Below are positions 13,984 to 23,003 of a stretch of DNA of 46,430 nt, one piece after another; the stretch's first letter is position 1; each line of letters begins with the position of its first letter. The translations under genes and the position numbers were made by a program. The DNA is from CAZLWA01 sp964563165. Lineage in GTDB: Bacteria; CLD3; SB21. The notes beneath the pieces are model-generated. The model saw only the letters and a list, made by a program, of their open reading frames with translations, did not search any database and had not been told where the DNA came from. Location: the NCBI GenBank assembly GCA_964563165.1, contig CAZLWA010000102.1:1-46430 (forward strand), given 5' to 3'.

Positions 13984-15786
13984 ATGAAGAAAAAAAAATC
14001 CGGACGAAACATATTTTGGTGGCAGGTGGATCTCGTGGATCTGCCGCACAGCGTTGATGTGAGCGAATCGCTTTTTCGGCTTGGCAGTACAGGACTGGTG
14101 GAAGAACCGGACCGCCTGACCGCGTATTTCCCGAAACAACAATTTCAAAACGAATTGGAATTGGCCCGCGTCCTGAAAGATGAAATTGGACTGAATATTT
14201 TATTGGAAATAAATAGAATCCCGGCACGCGATTGGGGAACGGAATGGAAGAAATACTTCAAACCGAAAAAGATCTCCAGGCGATTTGTGGTTCGTCCTTC
14301 GTGGGAAAAATACCGGACGAAGAAAAATGAAATCGCGTTGATCATTGACCCCAAAATGTCGTTTGGAACGGGTACCCATGAGACGACGCAACTGGTGCTT
14401 AAGATCTTGGAAGACCATTCGTTGTCGAAAATGAAAGTGCTGGATATTGGAACAGGCACGGGCATTTTGGCCGTTGCGGCGGCCAAACTCGGTTCGAAAA
14501 ATATTTTTGCTTTCGACAGCGATGAACAGGCCTATCATAACGCGCTGGAAAATATTCGACGTAACCGGTGCTCAGACAAAATTAAAGTTGCCGTGCGTAC
14601 GTTTCCCGCATTTCCAAAGTCCTGGCCGAAAAAATACGATTGGATTCTCGCAAACATTCAGGGGTCGGTGATCGCAGATATGCTGGAGGCGATGGCGGCG
14701 CGGCTTGAGGAAAACGGATCCATGATCATTTCCGGAATTCAATCGGATGAAGATGATGCAATGTGGCATGAGTTCAGGCGGCGTCACTTACTGGTTGAAG
14801 ACCGGCAATCGGCAAAAGCCTGGACGGCGTACCGCGTGATAAAGAAAAATTACCAGCGCGTCGCGGCCATTGATATTGGCACGAATACCGTACTGCTGCT
14901 GATCGCCGATGCATTTGCCGACGGGCGGCTGAACACGGTGTTCGAAGCGCAGAGAATGATCCGTTTGGGAAAAAACGTGGACGCAGAAAAGAATATCAGT
15001 ATGGAAGGGTTTGAAAAATGCGCCGTGGTGCTGAGTGAATACAAAAAAACAGCGGAAGAATTTGCGTGCGACACCCTGGTCACCTGCGGCACCAGCGCTC
15101 TGCGCGACGCGAGGAATCGCGAATGGATTCATTATGAAATGATCGAGCGCATAGGCGTGAACATCGAAATTCTCAGCGGAGAGGAAGAGGCGCTCCGCAC
15201 GTATCACGGAGGCCGGCTGGTTCTAAAGGGCCGTAAGGACAGACCCACTTTGATAATCGACATCGGCGGAGGAAGCACAGAGTTTATTCTGGGCGATGCG
15301 AAAAGGATCCGAAAGAAACTCAGCCTCGACATCGGCTCGGTGAGGCTCACGGAGCGTTTCTTAAAGCGCGATCCTGTGGACGCGTCGGAAGAAGCGGGGC
15401 TGCGGAAGTACGTCAACGGACTCTTTCACGAGCAACTCGGAGATTTTATATTACCCGCCGGAACGCAATGCCTTGGCGTCGCCGGCACGGTCACGACGTT
15501 CGCGTCGATCCTGCAGGAACTCACACGGTACCGGCCGGATAAAATCAACGGATTTGTCATTACCAGAAAACGATTGGAATCGGTATTGAATATGTTACGA
15601 GCCCGCCCCGTTGAAAAAAGAAAAAAAGTGAAAGGACTCGAGCCCGAGCGCGCAGACATCATATTTGCAGGAGGTCTGATATTGCTGGAAGCCATGGATT
15701 TTTTCCATTTGAAAAAAATCACCGTCAGCAATTACGGGCTGCGCTACGGATTGGTTCTCAGGACGCGGCAGCGAACTCTGAAATAA
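13984..15786 (+). CDS. Fusion of ribosomal protein L11 methyltransferase (PrmA) and Ppx/GppA phosphatase
   Basis: One uninterrupted 600-aa frame encodes two enzymes. Residues 1-288 are PrmA, which trimethylates ribosomal protein L11: WWQVDL near the start, DPKMSFGTGTHETTQL (122-136), the SAM loop VLDIGTGTGILAVAAAKLG (152-170), LANIQGSVIADM and a final WTAYRVIKKN. Residues 291-600 are a short Ppx/GppA (exopolyphosphatase/pppGpp phosphohydrolase): AAIDIGTNTVLLLIAD, CGTSALRDARN, LSGEEEA, IDIGGGSTEF and GVAGTVTTF. There is no linker, no stop at the junction (about 14848-14853), and no ATG where Ppx would start; the nearest alternative is a GTG at about 14836. A sequencing error removing a stop cannot be excluded from sequence alone. 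Confidence 0.9.
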   Translation: MKKKKSGRNIFWWQVDLVDLPHSVDVSESLFRLGSTGLVEEPDRLTAYFPKQQFQNELELARVLKDEIGLNILLEINRIPARDWGTEWKKYFKPKKISRRFVVRPSWEKYRTKKNEIALIIDPKMSFGTGTHETTQLVLKILEDHSLSKMKVLDIGTGTGILAVAAAKLGSKNIFAFDSDEQAYHNALENIRRNRCSDKIKVAVRTFPAFPKSWPKKYDWILANIQGSVIADMLEAMAARLEENGSMIISGIQSDEDDAMWHEFRRRHLLVEDRQSAKAWTAYRVIKKNYQRVAAIDIGTNTVLLLIADAFADGRLNTVFEAQRMIRLGKNVDAEKNISMEGFEKCAVVLSEYKKTAEEFACDTLVTCGTSALRDARNREWIHYEMIERIGVNIEILSGEEEALRTYHGGRLVLKGRKDRPTLIIDIGGGSTEFILGDAKRIRKKLSLDIGSVRLTERFLKRDPVDASEEAGLRKYVNGLFHEQLGDFILPAGTQCLGVAGTVTTFASILQELTRYRPDKINGFVITRKRLESVLNMLRARPVEKRKKVKGLEPERADIIFAGGLILLEAMDFFHLKKITVSNYGLRYGLVLRTRQRTLK

Positions 15787-15858
15787 GGTATCCTATCGGA
15801 AAGCATGTAATGCGAAACATCTGTCGGATTTCACCGGAAAACAATTGACAAACAAAAC

Positions 15859-15889
15859 AAACCGCAAAGATTTTCGATCTCTGCGGTTT
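15859..15889. terminator. Bidirectional rho-independent terminator
   Basis: AAACCGCAAAGA (15859-15870) pairs with TCTCTGCGGTTT (15878-15889) with one mismatch around a 7-nt loop. A run of T follows on the plus strand, and an A-rich stretch precedes it, giving T residues on the minus strand. It lies between the converging PrmA-Ppx and M61 peptidase genes and can serve both. Confidence 0.85.
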
Positions 15890-15895
15890 AATTTT

Positions 15896-17704
15896 TTATC
15901 TGTAGACCATCCACCATACACGAAACTGTTCCTGTTCCTTGGTAAGTTTCTGCACGGGAATAATTTTGTGTTTTTCCACTATTTCGGTTCGCCCGGTATG
16001 GGCGCTCAATGTCAATTCCTTGCCGTCACGGCGTACGATCCAGGAAAAAGGATCACCGGCAGATACCGTCGTGATGGCTTTTCCGAGTTCCGGGTCAAAA
16101 ATGGAATACGTTTTATCCTGCAAAACGACTTTGAAAAGAACGTCTCCGTTTCTTAGCCCCGATTCAATATTGACGCTGTCTAAAGGATCCACATTGGCAG
16201 CCACAAGGACCGAATCCGCAAAGGACGGGGTAACCCGCCCGAGTGTTGCCCGGTATTTTCCGCTCTTGGAAACCGGGATGTAATCGTAACCCGCCTTCGC
16301 CAAGAATTCCCTGACGGGCAGCGGCTCGGACCCTTTGACGTAAGCGTCGAAAAAGTCTTTGATCTCCGGGTAGGTCATTTTCACGATCAGTTCAAAAAAA
16401 CCATTCTCGGGGAATGATTTCTTCGGGCCGTATTGCTTCGACAATTTTTTCACCACCTCGCGCAGTCCCATTTTTCCTTTGGACAATTCCAGCAGGCGCA
16501 TATCGAGCAGCATGACGGTCAACGCGCCTTTATGATAAATGTTTTCGTATTGACTTCTCTGCGCACCGTACGAACCCAAACTGAGATCCACGAGGCTTAC
16601 GCTCGGATCGAACCGATCGCTGCGCCGCATTTTTTGTGTGATCTGATCCAAGAATTCGCTTTCCGAATATATACCGCCGCGAATCTGCATCATTTGCGCC
16701 GCCCATTCGGTCGTAGCTTCGTAAAGCCACAAATGTTTGGACGGTACGGGCGTTTCAAAATTGAAATGCTCGATAATCTCACTGTGAATATTCAGGGGCG
16801 TGACGATGTGAAAAAACTCATGCGATGTAAATGAGAGCAGCAGGCCGGACGTTTCCTGTATGGAACGCTCCGGCATATAATATTCGGAGCTGTAACTGTG
16901 TTCCCATGCGCCGAAGCGAAGACCGATATCCTTCCTGAAGTGAAACAAAAAGGTGTAATGTTTCACCGGTAATCCGTCAATAAATTTATCCGCCGCTTTC
17001 AACATGGTTTTGAGATACGCCGCCAAACTGTCCGCCGTCAGAATTCCGTTCTGCGAATAACAATAGATATTCACTTTGGTTCCGCCTATTTTCATGCTGG
17101 CGGTGCTGAGTTTGCCGAGTAAAACAGGCGAATCCACCAGTTGATCGTACGACTCTGCGTAGTACGTGCCGTTTTTTGCTTCCAGCGCCGTGCCGATCTT
17201 CCAATCTTTTGGAAAATGATAGGTGATGTAAATAGGGTTCGATTGGTAGCCTTTGAAAAACCCGAATATCATTTGCCCGTTGATGAGCGCATTGTCTTTT
17301 TCGATATTGGTTCCGCCCATCGGCGCGGGAAGCGCGGGAAGGGAACTGCTGTACGTATCGTCCATTTCGTAAGAAATTTTAGAAAGCGATTGGGAATTTC
17401 TGATCACGTATTGATTGGTGCCGAGTTTATAAGCGGGGAGTTCTTTTCCGGAAGCGTCGAACGCCTTGAATCCGCCGACGAAACGTCCCGCGTCTTCCAC
17501 TTCGTAGGTGCCGGGCGCCGTGGCGGCAAATTGGAATATCGCGGAATCGGCCGTCCATCCCTGCACGGCGAGATTTACATAAAACGAATCCGCTTCAATT
17601 TTAGTAATGTCCACGTCATAATTCAAATTTAATTTTGTTTCTCCGGCGTGAATAAAAGTTGCCGTGAGTATCAAAAGCAGGAACCCTCCTCCGTAAATTT
17701 TCAT
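15896..17704 (-). CDS. M61 family (glycyl aminopeptidase-like) metallopeptidase, copy 1
   Basis: The 602-aa product begins with a cleavable signal peptide (MKIYGGGFLLLILTATFIHAGE). An M61 N-terminal beta domain follows, then the zinc site: TSHEFFHIVTPLNIHSE with HExxH, and the downstream glutamate helix LWLYEATTEWAAQMM. A PDZ-like domain occupies the C-terminal 110 residues (RNGDVLFKV, GDPFSWIVRRDGKE). M61 enzymes are metalloaminopeptidases, here exported. The ATG at 17704 is chosen because AAGAGG precedes it and it starts the signal peptide. The adjacent gene is a close paralogue. Confidence 0.9.
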   Translation of the reverse strand: MKIYGGGFLLLILTATFIHAGETKLNLNYDVDITKIEADSFYVNLAVQGWTADSAIFQFAATAPGTYEVEDAGRFVGGFKAFDASGKELPAYKLGTNQYVIRNSQSLSKISYEMDDTYSSSLPALPAPMGGTNIEKDNALINGQMIFGFFKGYQSNPIYITYHFPKDWKIGTALEAKNGTYYAESYDQLVDSPVLLGKLSTASMKIGGTKVNIYCYSQNGILTADSLAAYLKTMLKAADKFIDGLPVKHYTFLFHFRKDIGLRFGAWEHSYSSEYYMPERSIQETSGLLLSFTSHEFFHIVTPLNIHSEIIEHFNFETPVPSKHLWLYEATTEWAAQMMQIRGGIYSESEFLDQITQKMRRSDRFDPSVSLVDLSLGSYGAQRSQYENIYHKGALTVMLLDMRLLELSKGKMGLREVVKKLSKQYGPKKSFPENGFFELIVKMTYPEIKDFFDAYVKGSEPLPVREFLAKAGYDYIPVSKSGKYRATLGRVTPSFADSVLVAANVDPLDSVNIESGLRNGDVLFKVVLQDKTYSIFDPELGKAITTVSAGDPFSWIVRRDGKELTLSAHTGRTEIVEKHKIIPVQKLTKEQEQFRVWWMVYR

Positions 17705-17795
17705 AGAACCTCTTGCGTTGTTAGAAAATAGAGTTAATAAAGCCATGCGAATACGCGGGTTATGAGCGCCTTTCGATCTTCCGCAAAAAAAAGAT

Positions 17796-19616
17796 TTAAT
17801 TATACTTCAGCCACCATTTACGGAATTGCTCCTGATCTTTTGATAGGTGTTCCATCGCAACGACCTTGTGTTTTTCCACATCTTCTTTTTGCCCGATAAA
17901 GCCTCTCAAGGTCATTTCTTTTCCGTCCCGCTTGATGATGAAAGAAAAAGGTTCTCCGACTTTCATCGTCGCTTTCGCGACTTGATATTTTTGCTGATCC
18001 AGAAAGCCGATCTCCTCTCCTTTATAAACCAACTTCAGCATGACGTCGCCGACTTGGATCCCGAGTCTGGCGTTGACGCTGTCCGTTGGGTCCACCTGAG
18101 CCACGATGATCTCACCGTCTTTGAAAGCAAGTGCGCTGCCGCCGCGCGTGGTATGGTAGGTTCCCGGCTTGTATTCAGCCAAATAATCATAACCGGCTTT
18201 GGCAAGATATTCTTTGATGGGCAGAGGATCACTTCCTTTAATATATTTGTCAAAGAAACTGCCGATCTCAGGATACGTCATCTTCACGAACAGATCAAAA
18301 AAACCTTTTTCCGAAAAAGTTTTCTTCGGGCCGTACTCTTTGGATAATTTCTTGATCACATCGCGTAACCCCATTTTGCCCTTGGACAATTCCAACAAAC
18401 GCATATCGAGGATCATGGCCGTGAGCGCCCCTTTGGCGTAGATATTCACGTATTGATCGCCGTGCACTCCGTATGCGCCCAGACTCATTTCCACCAGACT
18501 TAGTCTTGGATCAAAACGATCGCTGGTATTAAGTTTATCCGACACCTCGTCAAAGAACTGTTTGTCGTTGACCAAACCGCCGCGAATCTGCATCATTTGC
18601 GCAGCCCATTCGGTCGTGCCTTCATAAAGCCACAGATGCTGAGACGGTACGGGCGTTTCAAAATTAAAAGGTTCGATGATTTCGCTGTGGATATTGAGCG
18701 GCGTCACGACGTGAAAAAACTCATGCGATGCGACAATGACCAATTTTTGAACCATTCTCTCAAAATTGCCTTGCGGTTCGGGCAGAAAATACAGCGAGGA
18801 GTAACTATGTTCCCATGCACCCACAGACGGCGGCGTATCTGTTCGAAAATGATAAAGGAAAACGTACCGTTTGACGGGCAGTCCGCCGATAAACTTGTCC
18901 GCAGCTTCCAGCATATCTTTCATGTGAAGGGATAAACTGTCGGCCGTAAGCTTATCGTTTTGAGAATAACAATAAATATCCACATTGGCTCCGCCGATGT
19001 TTAAACGGGATTCGGTCAATTTGCCGAAAAGCACCGGTGAGTCGACTAATTTATCAAAGGATTCAACTTCGTACGATCCGTTTTTTCCTTCCAGCGCCGT
19101 TCCGATTTTCCAGTCTTTGGGATAATGATAAGTAATTTTCATCGGATTGGTCTGATGGCCCTTGAAAAATCCGAAAACCATTTGTCCGTTGACGATGGCA
19201 TTGTCTTTCTCCAGATTGCTGCCGCACATCGGTAAAGGCACCTGCTGATGTGCACTGCCGTAGCTGTCGTCAATTTCATAACTTATTTTTGAAAGCGCCG
19301 TAGAATTCTTAATTACAAACTGATTGGTGTTCAACTTATAGCAGAACAATTCTTTTCCGGAGGCATCGAAGGCCTTGAACGTTCCGACAAACCGGCCCAC
19401 GTCTTCGACCTCATACGTGCCGGGCGCTGTGGAGGCAAATTGAAACACGGCGGAATCTCCTGTAAGCCCCCGGACGGCAAGACTCACGTAAAACGAATCG
19501 GATTCTATTTTTGTCAAATCCACATGGTAGTTCATCACGAGGTTTTTCTCTGCGGCGTGCAGGTGGCTCAATGTGAAAAAAGCAAGCACATATACCGACG
19601 CTGTAAACGATCTCAT
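17796..19616 (-). CDS. M61 family metallopeptidase, copy 2
   Basis: This 606-aa exported paralogue of the neighbouring M61 enzyme has the same order: signal peptide ending at HAAE, N-terminal domain beginning NLVMNYHVDLTKIESDSFYV, zinc site ASHEFFHVVTPLNIHSE, glutamate helix LWLYEGTTEWAAQMM, and a C-terminal PDZ-like domain (IQVGDVMLKLVYKGEE, GEPFSFIIKRDGKE). The two proteins are similar along their whole length. An AGGAG lies 6 nt before the ATG. Both probably trim peptides outside the cytoplasm and may feed the nearby amino-acid transporters. Confidence 0.9.
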   Translation of the reverse strand: MRSFTASVYVLAFFTLSHLHAAEKNLVMNYHVDLTKIESDSFYVSLAVRGLTGDSAVFQFASTAPGTYEVEDVGRFVGTFKAFDASGKELFCYKLNTNQFVIKNSTALSKISYEIDDSYGSAHQQVPLPMCGSNLEKDNAIVNGQMVFGFFKGHQTNPMKITYHYPKDWKIGTALEGKNGSYEVESFDKLVDSPVLFGKLTESRLNIGGANVDIYCYSQNDKLTADSLSLHMKDMLEAADKFIGGLPVKRYVFLYHFRTDTPPSVGAWEHSYSSLYFLPEPQGNFERMVQKLVIVASHEFFHVVTPLNIHSEIIEPFNFETPVPSQHLWLYEGTTEWAAQMMQIRGGLVNDKQFFDEVSDKLNTSDRFDPRLSLVEMSLGAYGVHGDQYVNIYAKGALTAMILDMRLLELSKGKMGLRDVIKKLSKEYGPKKTFSEKGFFDLFVKMTYPEIGSFFDKYIKGSDPLPIKEYLAKAGYDYLAEYKPGTYHTTRGGSALAFKDGEIIVAQVDPTDSVNARLGIQVGDVMLKLVYKGEEIGFLDQQKYQVAKATMKVGEPFSFIIKRDGKEMTLRGFIGQKEDVEKHKVVAMEHLSKDQEQFRKWWLKYN

Positions 19617-19786
19617 AAGATGCTCCTGTATCAGATTAATCAGTTAATAAGCGAGAAGGCATACGATCTGAATCCCCAAAAGTTCCGGATATTTTCTTGC
19701 AACTTTCCGAAACGCATGCGTAAGCAATGAAAGTGCTCCTCTGAAACATTAACGAACCGCTTCCCGGAATATTCATTAATTGTCAA

Positions 19787-19815
19787 TTGACTTTTGACAG
19801 TTCGTTGTTTATAAT
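19787..19815 (+). promoter_or_regulatory. Strong sigma-70-type promoter for the permease cluster
   Basis: TTGACT (19787-19792) and a perfect TATAAT (19810-19815) are separated by 17 bp. Transcription would begin near 19822 and leave a leader of about 170 nt before the first permease. The -35 hexamer is part of a TGTCAATTGACT near-palindrome. No coding frame in the leader is convincing. The rest of the 378-bp gap upstream holds no recognised gene. Confidence 0.65.
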
Positions 19816-19994
19816 TATATACCGCGATTGATGTATCGTCTTGTCATACTTCAATCTCAAATCATTTCTGTTTTTTTACCTGTTTGCGGAATTCAGATGT
19901 ATCCCGGTGCCCTTCCGACACCGCTGCCCCAGACAATTGTTTTGAAAATTGGTTTTATTAACTGCTTACTTCATTATAAGGAGAATGAAAGACT

Positions 19995-21476
19995 ATGGCA
20001 AAAAAATCTATTGAAGAAATAATGAAACAAGTCGCCGATACTGAGCACAGCCTTAAGCGCACGCTGGGCCCGGTCAATCTCGTTGCTTTAGGCATCGGCG
20101 CGATCATCGGAGCGGGTCTTTTTGTTCGTACGGCTGCTGCGGCCGCCAACAATGCAGGCCCATCCGTCACGCTGGGATTCGTTGTAGCCGCGGTCGGCTG
20201 CTTGTTTGCAGGGTTGTGCTACGCGGAATTTGCGTCGATGATTCCTGTTGCCGGCAGCGCCTACACGTACAGCTATGCTACGATGGGTGAGTTCGTTGCC
20301 TGGGTTATCGGCTGGGACCTGGTGCTGGAGTATGCCGTGGGCGCGGCCACCGTCAGTATCGCATGGAGCGAATATTTGAATAAACTCCTCAATAATGTTT
20401 TTGACATTTCCATTCCCTATCAGTGGTGCCATCCGCCATTTGAGGCCTCACCCGGCGGGGTACACGGCATTGTCAACATCCCAGCAGTGGTCATCTTATT
20501 CCTTCTGACGCTGTTGTTGATCAGGGGCACCAAAGAATCTGCTTTTGTCAATGGGTTGATCGTTATTACCAAAGTCAGCATCGTTTTACTGTTTATAGGT
20601 TTCGGATGGTCATTTATGGTAGATGCAAACCATACCCCGTTAATTCCTGAGCCTTCCATGTATACAGACTCACAAGGCGTGGAACATAACTTCGGTGGGA
20701 TCATGGGAATACTCGGCGCAGGCGGCGTCGTATTTTTCGCTTTCATCGGTTTTGATGCTGTGTCCACCGCGGCACAAGAATCGAGAAACCCTAAAAAAGA
20801 TATGCCAATTGGAATTTTAGGCTCATTGGCAATTTGCACGGTATTATATATTTTATTTTCCTATGTTCTTACCGGCATTGCAACCGTTGATGATTTCCGT
20901 AATGCCGGAAAAGAAGCTTCCGTGGCTTATGCGATCGACACATACATGCACGGTTACGGATGGCTGTCGAAATTTGTAACCCTTGCCATTTTAGCCGGTT
21001 TCTCTTCCGTAATTTTGGTGATGTTGATGGGTCAATCTCGTGTATTTTACTCCATGAGCATGGACGGTTTAGTACCAAAAATATTCTCGGATGTACATCC
21101 GGTACACCGCACGCCGTATAAATCGAATTGGTTGTTTTTCGTACTCACCGGATTGTTTGCTGCATTTCTTCCGGAAGATGTTGTCGGCAACATGACGAGC
21201 ATCGGAACGCTTTTCGCTTTTATTCTTGTTTGTGCCGGTGTTTGGATCTTGCGAGTAAAAAGTCCGGAGTTACCGCGCCAATTCAAAACGCCTTTTGTTC
21301 CGCTGGTTCCTATTTTAGGAATAGTCGTTTGTGGTTCGATGATTTTTGGATTAGGTTGGACTAACTGGATGCGATTGGCTATCTGGCTGGCGATAGGACT
21401 CGTGATCTATTTTGCCTACAGCCGGAAGCACAGTAAGATCGGTATCGCGGACGCGGCAGCCAAATCCGTGAAATAA
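19995..21476 (+). CDS. APC superfamily amino acid permease (cationic amino acid transporter type)
   Basis: The 493-aa integral membrane protein shows about 12-14 hydrophobic helices. The first helix contains the unwound substrate site GIGAIIGAGLFVR, and AGSAYTYSYATMGEF is the typical helix 3 region. AFIGFDAVSTAAQESRNPKKDMP is strongly characteristic of the cationic amino acid transporter (CAT) branch. It imports amino acids, probably by proton coupling. AAGGAG precedes the ATG at 19995. A promoter lies upstream, making this the first gene of a transporter cluster. Confidence 0.92.
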   Translation: MAKKSIEEIMKQVADTEHSLKRTLGPVNLVALGIGAIIGAGLFVRTAAAAANNAGPSVTLGFVVAAVGCLFAGLCYAEFASMIPVAGSAYTYSYATMGEFVAWVIGWDLVLEYAVGAATVSIAWSEYLNKLLNNVFDISIPYQWCHPPFEASPGGVHGIVNIPAVVILFLLTLLLIRGTKESAFVNGLIVITKVSIVLLFIGFGWSFMVDANHTPLIPEPSMYTDSQGVEHNFGGIMGILGAGGVVFFAFIGFDAVSTAAQESRNPKKDMPIGILGSLAICTVLYILFSYVLTGIATVDDFRNAGKEASVAYAIDTYMHGYGWLSKFVTLAILAGFSSVILVMLMGQSRVFYSMSMDGLVPKIFSDVHPVHRTPYKSNWLFFVLTGLFAAFLPEDVVGNMTSIGTLFAFILVCAGVWILRVKSPELPRQFKTPFVPLVPILGIVVCGSMIFGLGWTNWMRLAIWLAIGLVIYFAYSRKHSKIGIADAAAKSVK

Positions 21477-21494
21477 ATTCATTGTATTATATTT

Positions 21495-21535
21495 ATCCCC
21501 CTCCATTCCTTTAAATAAATAAAGGGCAGGGGGAT
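21495..21535 (+). promoter_or_regulatory. Intergenic hairpin between the two permease genes
   Basis: ATCCCCCT (21495-21502) pairs with AGGGGGAT (21528-21535), and an inner CCTTTA (21508-21513) pairs with TAAAGG (21520-21525) across a 6-nt loop. Only TTTG follows on the plus strand, so it is a poor intrinsic terminator. It could be an attenuator or an RNA-processing or stability element. Confidence 0.5.
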
Positions 21536-21586
21536 TTGTATGCAGTCTCAAATGCGGTCCGACGCGCACAGAAAAACTGAAAAAAA

Positions 21587-22987
21587 ATGGAAAGTGAACA
21601 ATCAAAACCGGTCGAATTAGTCAAAGGACTCGGGCTGCTCGATGCATCGACGATCATCATCGGTTCGATGATCGGTTCCGGGATTTTTATCGCACCGGCG
21701 TTGATGGCCAATTATATTCAGACTCCGGGCTTGATCATTTTGATGTGGGTCATCGGCGGCGTACTGACCGTATGCGGAGGATTGAGTTACGGCGAACTGG
21801 CCGCATCCATGCCGAAAGCCGGGGGGCAGTATGTTTTCCTGCGCGAAGCCTATTCGCCCATCTGGGGATTTCTTTACGGGTGGACGGTATTTCTAGTGAT
21901 CCAAACCGGCTTCATCGCCGCCGTATCGGTGGCTTTTGCAAAATACCTTGGCGTTTTTTTTCCGAGCTTGTCGGAAACCAACGTAATATTTTCCGTCGGA
22001 AATTTTTCCATGAATTCCGCGCAAGCCGTCGGCATTCTCAGTATAGCTCTTTTAACAGGCGTCAATATTTTCGGCGTGCGGATCGGCGCGCTGGTGCAAA
22101 ACATTTTTACGATTACAAAAGTCGGTGCGTTATTAATATTGATCCTGCTGGCTTTTACGATCGGCCACGGTTCGTTCAGCCATTTCACTCCGGTCTTCAC
22201 TCCGAAAGTTAATGAAGCCCTCCAGATGAGTTTTTTTGCGGCGTTCGCGGTCGCCATGTCCAAGGCCTTATTTGCTTACGATGCATGGAACTCGGTTACG
22301 TTTACGGCCGAGGAGATCAAGAACCCGCAGAGGACTTTACCGCTGGCCCTGATCCTGGGTACGGGCGTGACAGGTTTGGTATACACGCTCACGACCATGG
22401 CTTATATGTATATGGTGCCGATCGATAAAATGGCGGCTATTCCGGACGGGCGTATCGCGGCAGAAACGGCTCAACTTATTTTCGGTTCATTCGGCCTCGT
22501 ATTCATTGTCGTTGCGATCGTGATCTCCACATTCGGCTGCAACAACGGGCTCATTCTTTCCGGCGCGCGCGTCTACTATGCGATGGCCAAAGACGGATTA
22601 TTCATTCAAAGCGTCAAACGTATTCATCCGAAATACAAGACCCCTGTCCTTGCGCTGATCTATCAGGGTATATGGGCCTCGCTGCTTACGTTGAGCGGAA
22701 CCTACAGCGATCTATTGACGTACACGACTTTCGCCTCCCTCATTTTCAATACGATGACGGTGATCGGCATTTTTATTCTCAGAAAAAAATTACCGAACCT
22801 CGAACGCCCTTACAAGGCCTGGGGCTATCCCTTCGTACCTGTGATCTATATTCTCATTTCAACCGCCTTCATCATTTACATCTTTATCGGCGATATGCGC
22901 AATTCGGGCATGGGATTGATCATTGTCCTCGCAGGCATTCCATTCTATTGGTATTGGAATAGAAAATCCACAAGAACCGCTCCATAA
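21587..22987 (+). CDS. APC superfamily amino acid permease (LAT-like)
   Basis: This 466-aa polytopic transporter carries IIIGSMIGSGIFIAPA in helix 1, GGLSYGELAASMPKAGGQYVF in helices 2-3 and FAYDAWNSVTFTAEEIKNP in helix 6, the signature of the APC amino acid/polyamine family in its LAT-like branch. Twelve hydrophobic helices are visible. It is only distantly like the preceding permease, so the pair is not a recent duplication. The substrate is unknown. It is followed by an NSS transporter after 16 bases. Confidence 0.92.
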   Translation: MESEQSKPVELVKGLGLLDASTIIIGSMIGSGIFIAPALMANYIQTPGLIILMWVIGGVLTVCGGLSYGELAASMPKAGGQYVFLREAYSPIWGFLYGWTVFLVIQTGFIAAVSVAFAKYLGVFFPSLSETNVIFSVGNFSMNSAQAVGILSIALLTGVNIFGVRIGALVQNIFTITKVGALLILILLAFTIGHGSFSHFTPVFTPKVNEALQMSFFAAFAVAMSKALFAYDAWNSVTFTAEEIKNPQRTLPLALILGTGVTGLVYTLTTMAYMYMVPIDKMAAIPDGRIAAETAQLIFGSFGLVFIVVAIVISTFGCNNGLILSGARVYYAMAKDGLFIQSVKRIHPKYKTPVLALIYQGIWASLLTLSGTYSDLLTYTTFASLIFNTMTVIGIFILRKKLPNLERPYKAWGYPFVPVIYILISTAFIIYIFIGDMRNSGMGLIIVLAGIPFYWYWNRKSTRTAP

Positions 22988-23003
22988 TTTTCAATTTAAT
23001 TGC

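Noticed and set aside
19828..20022. A 64-codon frame in the leader of the first permease
   Set aside because: It lacks a ribosome-binding site, overlaps the permease start out of frame and resembles nothing known.
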